Part shown: in pieces, positions 37,010 to 46,467 of the stretch
How positions within the stretch are numbered: the stretch's first letter is position 1
Layout: each line of letters opens with the position of its first letter
Assembly: GCF_024714495.1 (NCBI RefSeq)
Contig: NZ_JAMZMJ010000010.1
Location: 62,001-126,000 of the forward strand
DNA: 64,000 nucleotides
Direction of reading: 5' to 3'
Source of the DNA: Marinoscillum pacificum
GTDB taxonomy: Bacteria; Bacteroidota; Bacteroidia; Cytophagales; Cyclobacteriaceae
The notes under the pieces: generated by a model
Told to the model about the DNA's origin: nothing
What the model saw: only the letters and a program-made list of their open reading frames with translations
Database searches by the model: none
Program-made: the position numbers and the translations under genes

Positions 37010-39426
37010 AATTTATAATTATAACCTACTCTCAAAGTCTGGGTCTCGTAATAATCTCGACTGGAATAGGTGAAATTATTGCCGGTAATTGTTTTTCTAA
37101 TCACCATCGTATTCAGCAAATCAGTTGCATTGAAATAGAGCTCACCCTTTCCTTTTTGCAGGGACTTTTTCACTCCTGCATTCAGCGAAAATCTGGAATC
37201 AATTGTACCCTGAGGAATGATGTCCGGAGCCAGGTAAATAGCTGTAAGCTGTGCGGTCAAACCATTTGCCCATTTCAAATTGGAATTGATCTTCACATTA
37301 CCTGAATAGATTTCCTGCTTATCTGAAACAAACGTGTTGATCACTGGATATAAACTAACTGCCGTAAAAGCGTCAATCTGATTTCTATAACCATTCAAAT
37401 TCAAGTCAAAAGAAACATGATCAGAAACATCCTGAGTCCACACTATTTCAAGTCCGGTATTGTAACTCAATCCAGCGTTTTGTGAGACGTTATAAATTAA
37501 ATTGGTATCATCTACCGTAGCAGCTATTCTGGTGATATATCCATCAGAAACCTTATGATAAACTGCACTATACAGATATCCTTTACTCCAATCGTTGCGA
37601 TAGCCTACTTCAAAGCTATTGGTAAACTGAGGGTTCAATGCCGGATTACCTACCTTGATGATTTCGGCATCATCGTACTTTGGAAAGATTCGAATGTCTC
37701 CTTCGTCTGGCCGGTCTACCCTACGATTATAAAAAGCTGAGAACTTATTGTGAGCATTGATCTTGTAAGTGATTCTAGCATTTGGAAAAGGCTGCACGTA
37801 ATCATATCCATCGCTTAGATAGGTGTTGTGATTGGGATCTACTTGATACTGCAAGTCTACCAGTTCCACCCGCATTCCAATCTCTGCCTCCAGTTTCTGC
37901 ACCTCATAAGTGTAGTTACCATACATTGCTGGAATGGTCTCTTTATAAGTAGCCAAACCATCTGCTCCAGTGTCCAACACTGAATTAGTGGCAGATGGAT
38001 GGAATTGCATATTCGTAGGAATGGTACGCTTTCTAAACTTAAACCCAGTCTCCAACAGACCATGTTTCATAGGCTTGGTGTAGTCTATGGTAAAGTCTGC
38101 CACCTTCTGATCCGCAATCAAATGAAAGTCCTCTTTCGCACTATAATCTGGTCGAGTGTTCGTGAAGAAATACTTTTCATTCTCCCGATCGAAGGTATAA
38201 TTGAATCCAATAGTTAATTTGTGGCCGGGCTGATCAAACTTATGTTCGAATGCTGCAGTTCCCATCACTGCAGTCAACACTTCATCTTCCAAAAACTGCC
38301 ACAATCTCAATTGTTCTCCCGAATTACCGCTGTAAAATGGTTGATCACCATAGTCGTTGATGGATTCATTGCCATACAAGCCTGACACGGTAAATGAATT
38401 TTGGTCATTGATGAACCAATCAAAACCTGCTTTCGAATTAAAGAAATTCGTATTTCGGTTTCGCTTCATCTGCTGATTGATCACCGTACCATCGTCATAG
38501 GTTCTGGTGGTGAATTCATTTTTGTTCAACGTCTCTGTGTACAAATTATCTGCTTGAAGAAACAGATTGATTTTCTTTTTGCGGTAGTTCAGTGCTACTG
38601 AAGGATTCACTTTAGGAGTTGCCACATATTGAGGCCTTATACCCGGCAGATTCTCCTTTCTAACCCATAATGCGCCAAGACCTGTAGACAAACCGACTTT
38701 ACCATTCAGACCTTCCTGACCGTCTTTTTTTAGCACAATATTGATAATACCCGCATTGCCATTCGCATCATACTTAGCCGATGGATTGTTGATGATTTCG
38801 ATCTTTTCCACGGCGGAAGCTGGCAAATTATCCAGACCATTTTGCTTGCCAAATCCTGATATAGCTGTTTGCTTACCATCAATCAGAACCATCACCTGCT
38901 CATTGCCACGCAGCTGCACTTGTCCATCCTGAGTTGTCACTCCTGGAAGATTCGACATGGACTGCAACACACTACCTCCACTTTGACTGATGTTCTGATC
39001 TACATTGTAAGTCTTTTTGTCCATGATGGTGGAAACAGCATCTTTCTCGCCAGTCACTACCACTTCAGCCAACTGAGTAACATCTTCCTCCAATAGAATA
39101 GCTCCTAAGTCAAGATACGCCGATACAGACCCTATAAACTGTGTGGATTGATAGGTCTTAAACCCAACATAACTGGCTTGCAACACATACTCTCCCGGCT
39201 CGACATCTGACAAAGTAAAACGTCCCTTATCATTGGAAATAGTCCCCGTGATGGTAGTGGAATCCTGAGACATCAGCTGGAGTGTTACAAAAGGTAATAC
39301 CTCGCCGGTTGATTTACTTTTCACAATCCCTGAAACACTAACAGGAGATTTTTGGGCAGCCAGGCTGCTACTGATCATTAAACTAACTACGGTCAACCAA
39401 ATGTTAATCTTTGTCGCTTTCCTCAT
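37006..39426 (-). CDS. TonB-dependent receptor, outer-membrane beta-barrel family (OMP_b-brl_3)
   Basis: Product of 806 residues. Signal peptide, carboxypeptidase-like domain (about 30-110, GIVKSKSTGEVLPFVTLQL), plug (about 120-230, VQLRGNEQVMVLIDGKQTA, NNPSAKYDANGNAGIINIVLKK) and a long barrel ending LRVGYNYKF. The plug signature differs clearly from the two XusA-like receptors and fits the OMP_b-brl_3 group, whose substrates are mostly unknown. It is cotranscribed with the PepSY-like lipoprotein gene (overlap 23 bases), and the upstream direct-repeat box suggests control by the nearby OmpR-type regulator. Confidence 0.88.
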   Translation of the reverse strand: MRKATKINIWLTVVSLMISSSLAAQKSPVSVSGIVKSKSTGEVLPFVTLQLMSQDSTTITGTISNDKGRFTLSDVEPGEYVLQASYVGFKTYQSTQFIGSVSAYLDLGAILLEEDVTQLAEVVVTGEKDAVSTIMDKKTYNVDQNISQSGGSVLQSMSNLPGVTTQDGQVQLRGNEQVMVLIDGKQTAISGFGKQNGLDNLPASAVEKIEIINNPSAKYDANGNAGIINIVLKKDGQEGLNGKVGLSTGLGALWVRKENLPGIRPQYVATPKVNPSVALNYRKKKINLFLQADNLYTETLNKNEFTTRTYDDGTVINQQMKRNRNTNFFNSKAGFDWFINDQNSFTVSGLYGNESINDYGDQPFYSGNSGEQLRLWQFLEDEVLTAVMGTAAFEHKFDQPGHKLTIGFNYTFDRENEKYFFTNTRPDYSAKEDFHLIADQKVADFTIDYTKPMKHGLLETGFKFRKRTIPTNMQFHPSATNSVLDTGADGLATYKETIPAMYGNYTYEVQKLEAEIGMRVELVDLQYQVDPNHNTYLSDGYDYVQPFPNARITYKINAHNKFSAFYNRRVDRPDEGDIRIFPKYDDAEIIKVGNPALNPQFTNSFEVGYRNDWSKGYLYSAVYHKVSDGYITRIAATVDDTNLIYNVSQNAGLSYNTGLEIVWTQDVSDHVSFDLNLNGYRNQIDAFTAVSLYPVINTFVSDKQEIYSGNVKINSNLKWANGLTAQLTAIYLAPDIIPQGTIDSRFSLNAGVKKSLQKGKGELYFNATDLLNTMVIRKTITGNNFTYSSRDYYETQTLRVGYNYKF

Positions 39427-39865
39427 GTTCTTCTATTACTTTTTTAGTCACTTCACCTTTAAGATTGACAGCTACTTCAAGCTCCTCTTCACCCACCTCC
39501 AGTTCAAATTCATACACCTGACCTTTGACTGTTTCAGCAATTTCCACTTCCTCTATTTCATATTGCTCAAAATTGGCGTTCAGAACATCTATAATAGAAG
39601 TTGGAACTTCACTTTCCTCTATCTCATATTCTGTCTCCACCCAGTCACCAGCGGTTGAGAAGTTTGCAGAATATTCTTTTCCTTTCCATTCAAACTCTGC
39701 TTCCCATTCAGTTTCATCTTCCATTTCCCATTCCACCATTTTTGAGCCGGGAAATTTAGATTTAAATGATTCCAAAACTTTCTGAGGAACATTTCCTTCT
39801 CTAGAACTGCAAGAAGTCAACCCAATGACTCCTGCTAGCATTGTGAATCCTAATATCTTTTTCAT
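39404..39865 (-). CDS. PepSY-like (DUF2874) lipoprotein
   Basis: Product of 153 residues with lipobox GLTSC (Cys19) and two PepSY-like repeats: KVLESFKSKFPGSKMVEWEME with YSANFSTAGDWVETEYEIEE, then IIDVLNANFEQYEIEEVEIAET with YEFELEVG. The protein is extremely acidic (Glu-rich), which could suit cation binding. PepSY-like proteins of this type often accompany QseBC-type two-component systems in Bacteroidota. A receptor gene overlaps its 3' end, and an 11-base-period direct repeat lies 46 bases upstream of the start. Confidence 0.8.
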   Translation of the reverse strand: MKKILGFTMLAGVIGLTSCSSREGNVPQKVLESFKSKFPGSKMVEWEMEDETEWEAEFEWKGKEYSANFSTAGDWVETEYEIEESEVPTSIIDVLNANFEQYEIEEVEIAETVKGQVYEFELEVGEEELEVAVNLKGEVTKKVIEEHEESDKD

Positions 39866-39910
39866 GTTTAAATACTTTTAATGATTTAAAGACTCAAACA
39901 TCCATACCGA

Positions 39911-39928
39911 TTTAGAAGAAATTTAGAA
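39911..39928 (-). promoter_or_regulatory. direct-repeat box TTTAGAA-N4-TTTAGAA, putative OmpR-type regulator site
   Basis: Two identical heptamers TTTAGAA (39911-39917 and 39922-39928) with an 11-base period, one helical turn, as expected for two regulator subunits on one face of DNA. It is centred about 55 bases upstream of the PepSY-like gene start. Related boxes lie before both OmpR-type regulator genes. Confidence 0.4.
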
Positions 39929-39948
39929 TTCTGAACGCTGCAGCAATT

Positions 39949-40581
39949 TTATTCCACAGAACCTTTTTCCAACTGCTCTATGAACTGCTTCATGGTGTGA
40001 TACGGCCCCTGATCAATTGCCATATTGATCAACCATGCCGGGAGATCACCTCCGGGATCGGAGTGTGCGAAATAATCAATGTATAGAGTTCCATCACTTT
40101 GTGGAGAAATTTCCCAGGTGGATTCAAATTGTGAAATCCGTATAAAGTCACTTGCTTTGGTGGGAAATTCTGTACTAGCTGCAGAATGTGACCTGTAGAC
40201 ACCCAGGCTATCGATGCTATGTTTGCTATGAATGACCAAATCCCGATCAGTCATTGGAAATGGAAAATTCAGCGTGATATAATAGATGATTTCTGTATTG
40301 GATATCTGCTTCAGTAGAAGTGATGTATCGCATTTATACACCCAATCGGCATATTTTGGAACATCAGAAAGGAACGACTCCAGATGTTCCATGCTTGACT
40401 TGACACTGCAAGTAATTCGAATTTCCTTGATGGAAGAAGTCTCTCCGATTCTGGAAAATACCTTGATGCCCTCATCTTCTCTTACCAACTTCCAATCGTC
40501 CACTTGAGCAATAGACACTTGACTCCACATCATGAATGTAAGGAGTACCACAACATGGCTGATGAGGTAATTTGGTTTCAT
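39949..40581 (-). CDS. START-domain (SRPBCC) secreted protein
   Basis: Product of 210 residues with a signal peptide (MKPNYLISHVVVLLTFMM, cleavage near SIAQ) and a StAR-related lipid-transfer fold: DDWKLVREDEGIKVFSRIG, the VPKYADWVYKCDTS segment, NFPFPMTDRDLVIHSK and PGGDLPAWLINMAIDQGPYH near the end. Such proteins bind lipids or other hydrophobic ligands; the ligand is unknown. ATG 40581 is preferred over 40608, which would overlap the kinase gene and bury the signal. It is the last gene of the regulator-kinase-START minus-strand operon. Confidence 0.85.
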   Translation of the reverse strand: MKPNYLISHVVVLLTFMMWSQVSIAQVDDWKLVREDEGIKVFSRIGETSSIKEIRITCSVKSSMEHLESFLSDVPKYADWVYKCDTSLLLKQISNTEIIYYITLNFPFPMTDRDLVIHSKHSIDSLGVYRSHSAASTEFPTKASDFIRISQFESTWEISPQSDGTLYIDYFAHSDPGGDLPAWLINMAIDQGPYHTMKQFIEQLEKGSVE

Positions 40582-40600
40582 GGGGATAAGATAGCCCAGG

Positions 40601-41887
40601 TTAATCAAATTTTACGCTAAAATGATGCATCCCCGCATCAAAAGAATAATCAACATTCCAATCATACTTGGTCACAATCTCCTTGATAATTGCCAGACCT
40701 AATCCACTACTCACTTTTTGATTAGTCAAACTACTGAATCGATCGAACATCTGATCCTCGTTCAGCGCGGACACCCCACTATTGGAAATTTGCAGCACTC
40801 CTTCTATTACATCAATATGAATCTGACCACCTAATTCTGTGTACCTGATGGCATTGGAAATTAAATTATGCAATAGCGTCTCCAGCAAATAAATATTCGC
40901 CGACACTCTTGTGGATTGAGTCTTGACACTCAGTTTTAGCTTTTTATTCGACACATAATCATCAAACAAAACCAGAGAATCTTGAAGAATCTCCTTCACG
41001 TTGACCACCTCTACATGATCGTATTGATGGCTCCCAACTTTGGCTAGTACCAACAAGTTTTTGTTGATCCTAGATAATCTCGATAGAGGTGCCTCGATAC
41101 TGGCGATTAGCTCCGATACGGCTGGTGTCAATTCCTGTTGCTGCAACAGCAAATCAAGCTTAGCCTTTAGCAACGCAATGGGTGTTTGCAACTCATGAGA
41201 AGCATTCTCTGTAAAGGATTTCTGTATTTTATAGGTTTCTACATTGTTTTGGATCAGGCGTTCTAATGATTGATTGAGCTCGTGAAACTCGAATATGTTC
41301 GATGCTGGCAGTACCAGAGATTGGTCTTTAGAGAGCTCAAATGACTTCAATCTCGTCAAGGTTTCGTAAAAAGGTCTCCATGCCTGAATGGCGATTTTCC
41401 TATTGAGCATAACAAATCCAATAATCAACACCACAAAGAAAAATAGGGTGATCAAAGCCACCGCCACAAACGTCTCGTCTGTCTCCTCTACATTGGTTTC
41501 TATAGTCAGTGCATAAGGAGTATCATTAATCAAGACATGCCGTTTCAGTCCCCGGAAACGATCCTCCTCGTCATCTATATCATATGCATTGGGACGAATC
41601 ACCTGATAGACACTGTCAGGAAAAGGTGCTTTCGATTCAATTGGAACAATTGACAATCCTGGTTGCAACTCACTCCACAACCGATTCATCAGTTCGATTT
41701 CTTCGGAACTGTAGGTGTTCGATTCCAGCTTTTCGATGGTATGTTCCAACGTCAACCAGTTATTTTCGTCCAACTCAGTCAGCCAGATATAGTCAATCAC
41801 CAGCACATACATGGGAATGCTCACCAGCAAAATGATTAGTGAATAAATGGCAAAACTCCGCAGTGGTTTGTTTAACAGCCTTTTCAT
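40601..41887 (-). CDS. sensor histidine kinase (QseC/PmrB-like)
   Basis: Product of 428 residues: membrane span 1 (about 10-32), periplasmic region (about 35-140), span 2 (about 141-162), linker, HisKA motif FTENASHELQTPIALLK, and HATPase_c with HNLISNAIRYTE and SSGLGLAIIKEIV. The nucleotide-binding G1 box is weak (LQISNSGVSALNED instead of DNGxG), but N and G2 boxes are intact. It is paired with the regulator upstream (4-base ATGA overlap). ATG 41887 is preferred over 41896. The neighbours (PepSY-like lipoprotein, TonB receptors) suggest sensing of metal or envelope state. Confidence 0.9.
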   Translation of the reverse strand: MKRLLNKPLRSFAIYSLIILLVSIPMYVLVIDYIWLTELDENNWLTLEHTIEKLESNTYSSEEIELMNRLWSELQPGLSIVPIESKAPFPDSVYQVIRPNAYDIDDEEDRFRGLKRHVLINDTPYALTIETNVEETDETFVAVALITLFFFVVLIIGFVMLNRKIAIQAWRPFYETLTRLKSFELSKDQSLVLPASNIFEFHELNQSLERLIQNNVETYKIQKSFTENASHELQTPIALLKAKLDLLLQQQELTPAVSELIASIEAPLSRLSRINKNLLVLAKVGSHQYDHVEVVNVKEILQDSLVLFDDYVSNKKLKLSVKTQSTRVSANIYLLETLLHNLISNAIRYTELGGQIHIDVIEGVLQISNSGVSALNEDQMFDRFSSLTNQKVSSGLGLAIIKEIVTKYDWNVDYSFDAGMHHFSVKFD

Positions 41888-42558
41888 ATTTCCCATTTAT
41901 ATCCAGACCCGTAAATGGTCTTGATGTAGTCCTGATAGCCAGCTTCTTTTAACTTTTTCTTGAGGTTTTTGACGTGTGCATACACAAAATCATGCGTATC
42001 AAACATATCTGCCAAATCACCAGAAAGATGCTCAGCCAAAGCTCCCTTACTTAACACGCGATTTTTATTGCCTACAAAAAACAATAACAACTCATATTCC
42101 TTCCTAGTCAAAACCACCCCCTCACCACGTACAGTAACCGTTTTAGCCTGCAGGTCGATCATCACTTCATTTTGCGTAATCGTATTGTGGCTGTCAAATT
42201 GCTTTCTACGAATCAGCGACTCCACCCTTGCAGCGAGTTCCGCCTGATGAAATGGTTTGGCCAGATAATCATCCGCTCCCAGCTTCAATCCACTCACTTT
42301 ATCCTCAATTGAATTTTTGGCCGAAATGATAATGACCCCTTCGTTTTTGTTGAGTTTTTTTAACTCCTGTAAAATGGAAAGTCCATCACCTCCGGGCAGC
42401 ATCAGATCCAGTAAGATGCAGTCATACTCATAGGCATAAACCTTTTCCATAGCCTGATCATAGTTAGCGACCAACTCACAGTGGTATGCTTCTCGCGACA
42501 GGAACAGCTCCATGTCTTTGGCCAATTCTACTTCATCTTCAATGATCAGGATCTTCAT
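41884..42558 (-). CDS. response regulator, OmpR/PhoB family (QseB/PmrA-like)
   Basis: Product of 224 residues: receiver with MKILIIEDEVELAK, phosphoacceptor Asp in CILLDLMLPGGDG, Lys in DDYLAKPFHQAEL, then a winged-helix DNA-binding domain (LTRKEYELLLFFVGNKNRVL ... TIYGSGYKWEI). The start is set at ATG 42558; 42567 is 9 bases further upstream. An 87-base block covering its first codons and promoter recurs, decayed, at 49741-49827. It begins an operon with the kinase and the START protein. Confidence 0.92.
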   Translation of the reverse strand: MKILIIEDEVELAKDMELFLSREAYHCELVANYDQAMEKVYAYEYDCILLDLMLPGGDGLSILQELKKLNKNEGVIIISAKNSIEDKVSGLKLGADDYLAKPFHQAELAARVESLIRRKQFDSHNTITQNEVMIDLQAKTVTVRGEGVVLTRKEYELLLFFVGNKNRVLSKGALAEHLSGDLADMFDTHDFVYAHVKNLKKKLKEAGYQDYIKTIYGSGYKWEI

Positions 42559-42607
42559 AAGGCTCAAAGGAAATGATCAATTTGGAAGAAATTCTGAATT
42601 ACTCAAA
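42521..42607. repeat. promoter and 5' end of response-regulator gene, source copy of a 7.2-kb-distant repeat
   Basis: This block aligns without gaps to 49741-49827 with about 76 of 87 bases identical. The last 39 bases (42569-42607, all non-coding) are identical. It covers the first 13 codons of the response regulator and its upstream box. Confidence 0.85.
42581..42598 (-). promoter_or_regulatory. direct-repeat box TTTGGAA-N4-TTCTGAA upstream of regulator gene
   Basis: Two related heptamers at 42581-42587 and 42592-42598 with an 11-base period, starting 23 bases before the regulator ATG. The spacing equals that of the box at 39911 and of that at 55989; the half-sites match each other in 5 of 7 positions. 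It may mediate autoregulation. Confidence 0.35.
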
Positions 42608-42755
42608 GCACTCTTTGATCAAAACAACTAAGCATTAATTCATACAAGTTAAAGGATTGAGTTGGACTTACACTAATTATTCAAACATACTACAACTAGT
42701 GATTTGGGCTCCAAACCGGGTATCTGAGCAGCCCAAAAACCACTATTAGTAGCAA

Positions 42756-42811
42756 TTGATTGTTGGTACATTGGATTAGACCTTTGCGCTGCTATTTAGA
42801 ATATTTCTAAA
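42756..42811 (+). promoter_or_regulatory. promoter and operator palindrome of xusA2
   Basis: TTG (42756-42758), GACCTTTG (42779-42786, two bases off TAnnTTTG), then the palindrome TTTAGAA-TAT-TTCTAAA (42795-42811), 8 bases after the -7 element and 18 bases before the ATG. The symmetry continues two bases on each side (TA...TA), making nine-base arms. Position at the start of transcription fits a repressor site. Confidence 0.5.
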
Positions 42812-42829
42812 TAAAGAAAAGGCAATTCG

Positions 42830-45223
42830 ATGACAATACGCTACTTGATTCCATTACTGGTTTTATTCTCATTTACCAGTTCTATCGCTCAAACCGATAC
42901 TGCCTTCATTTATGGCAAGGTATTAACCAATGATAAAGAAGCAGTACCTGGTGCTTATGTTTTCCTCGAGAATACCGCTATCAAAAGCATTACAAATGAC
43001 CTGGGAGAATTTCAATTGGAAGCATCTCCGGGTGAATACAATTTAGTTTGTCAGACAATTGGGTATGAAACCAAAATCCAGTCAGTCCATCTAAAATCCG
43101 AACAGAAGATCGAAATATCATTTAGTGTAAATGAAAAGGAAGAAGTTTTAAACGATATCGTGATATCAGGCAATGCCATTAAACAAGTACAGGAATCGCC
43201 TTACAATGTTGTGGCTTTAGATGCAAAGGATTTACATAATTCCACAATGGACCTTGGAGGAATGCTGAATCGGGCGTCCGGTGTAAAAATTCGTTCCTCA
43301 GGAGGAGTGGGTTCTAACCTATCCATCTCTTTGAATGGATTTACTGGAAGTCGTGTGAAGGTCTTCATGAACGGCGTACCCATGGAAGGATTTGGCTCTG
43401 CATTTCAGCTAAATAATATTCCGGTATCAGTAGCTAACAGAATAGAAGTTTACAAAGGTGTGGTACCTATAGAATTTGGGTCTGACGCTATAGGTGGAGC
43501 CATCAATATTGTAACGAATCAAGAGTCAAATACATTTCTGGATTTATCCTATTCTTTTGGTTCTTTCAACACCCACAAACCGAGTGTAAGCGCTGGATAT
43601 ACTTCAAAAAATGGGTTTTCTGTTCAGTTAAATGCTTTCCTCAATTATTCTGACAACTGCTATAAGGTTCACCTGGATAAGATGCTGGACATTGAAACAG
43701 GTTCATATAAAAGAGGGGATTACACGGTAAAGAGGTTCCACGATTCCTACTTCAATAGGACTATCATGACTCAGGTCGGGTTTGTAGAAAAGCCTTGGGC
43801 TGATCGGTTCTTTATTGGTTTGACAGCTGGTGAGTTGGATGCTGATATCCAAAATGCTTCCACCATGGAAATCGTCTATGGACAGAGAACACGTTCCGCC
43901 AAGACGATCTTACCTTCCATAGAGTACTATAAGAGAGATTTATTCATTGACAATTTAACCTTTAGACTGACAGGCAACTTAAACTTCAATGTCAACCATA
44001 ATATTGATACTGCCGCGAGATTGTATAATTGGTACGGCGATTATCTTCCTATAAAAACGCGAGGTGAGAGTGGTACCAATACCTTGTCAGAATACACAAA
44101 CCAGAACTTTTCCTCCACAGCAAATACTTCCTATAGAATAAACAAACATCATTCTATCTCCTTGAATGATGTCATCACAGGATACTCGCGGAAAGTATCA
44201 AGTGATGTGCCAGTGGAAGACCTCACGGCGGCAGACACCATGAGACGAGCAGCCATTAAAAATGTATTAGGGCTATCATACGTATACCGCTACAATGAGA
44301 ATTGGAATGTCAACATCTTCGGAAAACACTACCATCAATATATAGTAGGCCCAATGGATACAGCATCCACTGGTGACCCTAAATATGAAGAGCAAGCTCG
44401 ATCCTTTCAAACCACCGGATATGGAATAGCTCTGACGCATTTTTTAAATAAGGAAATTCAATTAAAGGCATCGCTAGAGCGTGCTTATCGTTTGCCATCC
44501 GGCAGGCAATTGTTTGGAGATGAGCTGCTAACATCAGCTAATACTGATCTTAAGCCTGAGAATTCTACCAATGTAAATATTGGGGGTTCTATCAATCAAG
44601 TATTCTCCAGATTTCACACCATCTACATTGACCTGGGTGCCTATTACAGGTTCAACAAAGACTTTATAAGACAGGTCCAGAATGCCCGCTACGGCACCAT
44701 TAGTAATGTCAATTTTGGTCAGGTAAGAAATATTGGAGTGGATTTGGAAGCGAGGTATTACTATAAAAATACGCTGACTCTGGGTAGTACACTGACTTAT
44801 ATGGATATGCGCAATCGAGAAAAGTTGCGTAGTGCAAATTCTTCAGTCGTAGATGCTACTTATAATAACAGAATGCCAAATATCCCCTACTTCTACGGTA
44901 GTACTGATGCGACTTATTACAAGCATAATCTCTTTGGGATTGGTAATGTCCTAAGCATCAATTACACCTTCAATTTTGTTGGGGAATTTTATCTCCTGTG
45001 GGAGAGTCAGGGTACGCCAAACACCAAGGCGACATTACCTCGTCAATTGTATCATGATTTAATAATCAATTACTCTCTAAAAAACGGCAAATACAATATC
45101 AGCCTGGAAGCTCTCAATTTCACCAACGCCCAGCTATATGATAATTGGAGTATGCAAAAGCCTGGCCGCAGCTTCAACGTCAAAGTGAGATACTATTGGA
45201 ACAAGACACTTAATAACAATTAA
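42830..45223 (+). CDS. TonB-dependent receptor, XusA-like (copy 2)
   Basis: Product of 797 residues. Signal peptide (about 1-20), carboxypeptidase-like domain (about 25-110, IYGKVLTNDKEAVPGAYVFLEN), plug (about 130-230, ISLNGFTGSRVKVFMNGVPM, IEVYKGVVPIEFGSDAIGGA) and a barrel ending KPGRSFNVKVRYYWNK. Clear paralogue of the receptor at 32020: the plug motifs, the SYSFGSFNTH segment and the C-terminal KPGRSF are shared, yet overall the two are well diverged, so they may take different siderophores. Cotranscribed with a DUF4374 lipoprotein, an ankyrin lipoprotein and a DUF2271 protein. Confidence 0.9.
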   Translation: MTIRYLIPLLVLFSFTSSIAQTDTAFIYGKVLTNDKEAVPGAYVFLENTAIKSITNDLGEFQLEASPGEYNLVCQTIGYETKIQSVHLKSEQKIEISFSVNEKEEVLNDIVISGNAIKQVQESPYNVVALDAKDLHNSTMDLGGMLNRASGVKIRSSGGVGSNLSISLNGFTGSRVKVFMNGVPMEGFGSAFQLNNIPVSVANRIEVYKGVVPIEFGSDAIGGAINIVTNQESNTFLDLSYSFGSFNTHKPSVSAGYTSKNGFSVQLNAFLNYSDNCYKVHLDKMLDIETGSYKRGDYTVKRFHDSYFNRTIMTQVGFVEKPWADRFFIGLTAGELDADIQNASTMEIVYGQRTRSAKTILPSIEYYKRDLFIDNLTFRLTGNLNFNVNHNIDTAARLYNWYGDYLPIKTRGESGTNTLSEYTNQNFSSTANTSYRINKHHSISLNDVITGYSRKVSSDVPVEDLTAADTMRRAAIKNVLGLSYVYRYNENWNVNIFGKHYHQYIVGPMDTASTGDPKYEEQARSFQTTGYGIALTHFLNKEIQLKASLERAYRLPSGRQLFGDELLTSANTDLKPENSTNVNIGGSINQVFSRFHTIYIDLGAYYRFNKDFIRQVQNARYGTISNVNFGQVRNIGVDLEARYYYKNTLTLGSTLTYMDMRNREKLRSANSSVVDATYNNRMPNIPYFYGSTDATYYKHNLFGIGNVLSINYTFNFVGEFYLLWESQGTPNTKATLPRQLYHDLIINYSLKNGKYNISLEALNFTNAQLYDNWSMQKPGRSFNVKVRYYWNKTLNNN

Positions 45224-45250
45224 AATTTAGAAACAAAGAAGAACGACAAA

Positions 45251-46453
45251 ATGAAAATAAAAGCACATTTATGGCTAATTCCTTTAACAGTTTTAGGATT
45301 AGTGATGATTTCCTGTTCAGAGAACGACAATCAGGATCCGGACCCAGTAGAACCATCAGCACCAAGCAAGTATTTTATAGCAGCAGAGAACAATGACGGC
45401 ACCTATTTCATAGCAGTAGATAGTTTAACCGGCGGCATTACTACTACTTCTGGAAACGGAATTGAAGACCCTAATAGCTATACCCATTATGCATACAATG
45501 GTACTGATGCTGTTTTGGCGATTAGTTATCGTCAGGGAAATCCGGCTGTAGGCAGAATCTTTGGCCTGGATGAATTAGGTCTATTGTCAGAAATTGGCGC
45601 TGGATTTCAAATGACAGCTGGGTTTTCATCCTTAGGACCATTTGAAAATTACTTAGTAGCAACAAGACGTACAACCTTTAGTGATGAAACACAAGGTCAA
45701 AATTTCTATTTTATTGATCTAGAAAATGATGCAGCTATCTCTGATAAGCAATTGGCAACATATGGTATTCTAGGAGATACCCTGGATTGTCAACTTGTAG
45801 GTGTAGTAGACGCAGGAGATGGTACTTTCTTATCCGCTGCCGAGGTTATCGACGGAGATGTGGATGACTGCTACATGCTCAAACTGGATGGTGATGCCAA
45901 TGTAGTTACCGTTTTAAACGATGATCGAATAGGAAGAGCGCTAGGACAGTTCAGATCAGCACGATACTCGCTAATAGCCAACGATGATGAGGGCAACACG
46001 TTTGTTTTCGCTAATCCAATTGGTGGGACTAAAAAAGGTGCTGCATTAAAAATCAATCAGGGTGAAACTGATTTTGATGATAGCTACTACTTCAACATTC
46101 AAGATTTAGCTGATGACTTCACCTTTAGAAAAGTTTGGCATCTGACAGGAAAATACTTCTTACTAGAGTTTTACAATGAGTTGGAACCTAGCAGCAATAC
46201 CCCTGCCACCCAATATGGCATTGTGAATATGGATACCAAATCATTCAACTGGGTTACTGGTATTCCTTCAATAGAAGATATTGACAATGTTGGTTGGCCA
46301 TACGCCGGAGATGATCTGGTTTACCTCCCAATAACAACTGTAGACTCTAACCCTGTAGTGTATGTGGTAGATCCTGAAACGGCAAGTGCCTATGCAGGTG
46401 TGGAGATCGAATCGGCGACAGGTATTGGAGGATTGGCCAAACTTACTTACTAA
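45251..46453 (+). CDS. XusB-like DUF4374 surface lipoprotein (copy 2)
   Basis: Product of 400 residues with lipobox MISC (Cys22) followed by an acidic spacer (SENDNQDPDPVEPSAP) that could direct export to the cell surface. The remainder is a DUF4374 beta-propeller parallel to that encoded at 30503 (compare ALKINQGETDFDDSYYFNIQ here with VLKINQGDFSFDQDYFFDIS there). The two MopE-type repeats present in copy 1 are missing. It follows its receptor by 27 bases. Role inferred from B. thetaiotaomicron XusB: ferric-siderophore capture for delivery to the receptor. Confidence 0.82.
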   Translation: MKIKAHLWLIPLTVLGLVMISCSENDNQDPDPVEPSAPSKYFIAAENNDGTYFIAVDSLTGGITTTSGNGIEDPNSYTHYAYNGTDAVLAISYRQGNPAVGRIFGLDELGLLSEIGAGFQMTAGFSSLGPFENYLVATRRTTFSDETQGQNFYFIDLENDAAISDKQLATYGILGDTLDCQLVGVVDAGDGTFLSAAEVIDGDVDDCYMLKLDGDANVVTVLNDDRIGRALGQFRSARYSLIANDDEGNTFVFANPIGGTKKGAALKINQGETDFDDSYYFNIQDLADDFTFRKVWHLTGKYFLLEFYNELEPSSNTPATQYGIVNMDTKSFNWVTGIPSIEDIDNVGWPYAGDDLVYLPITTVDSNPVVYVVDPETASAYAGVEIESATGIGGLAKLTY

Positions 46454-46467
46454 AAGAAAAATCACTT

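Noticed and set aside
42607-42755. Small RNA or further gene between the regulator and xusA2
   Set aside because: No frame, hairpin with T-run or promoter pair other than that of xusA2 was seen.
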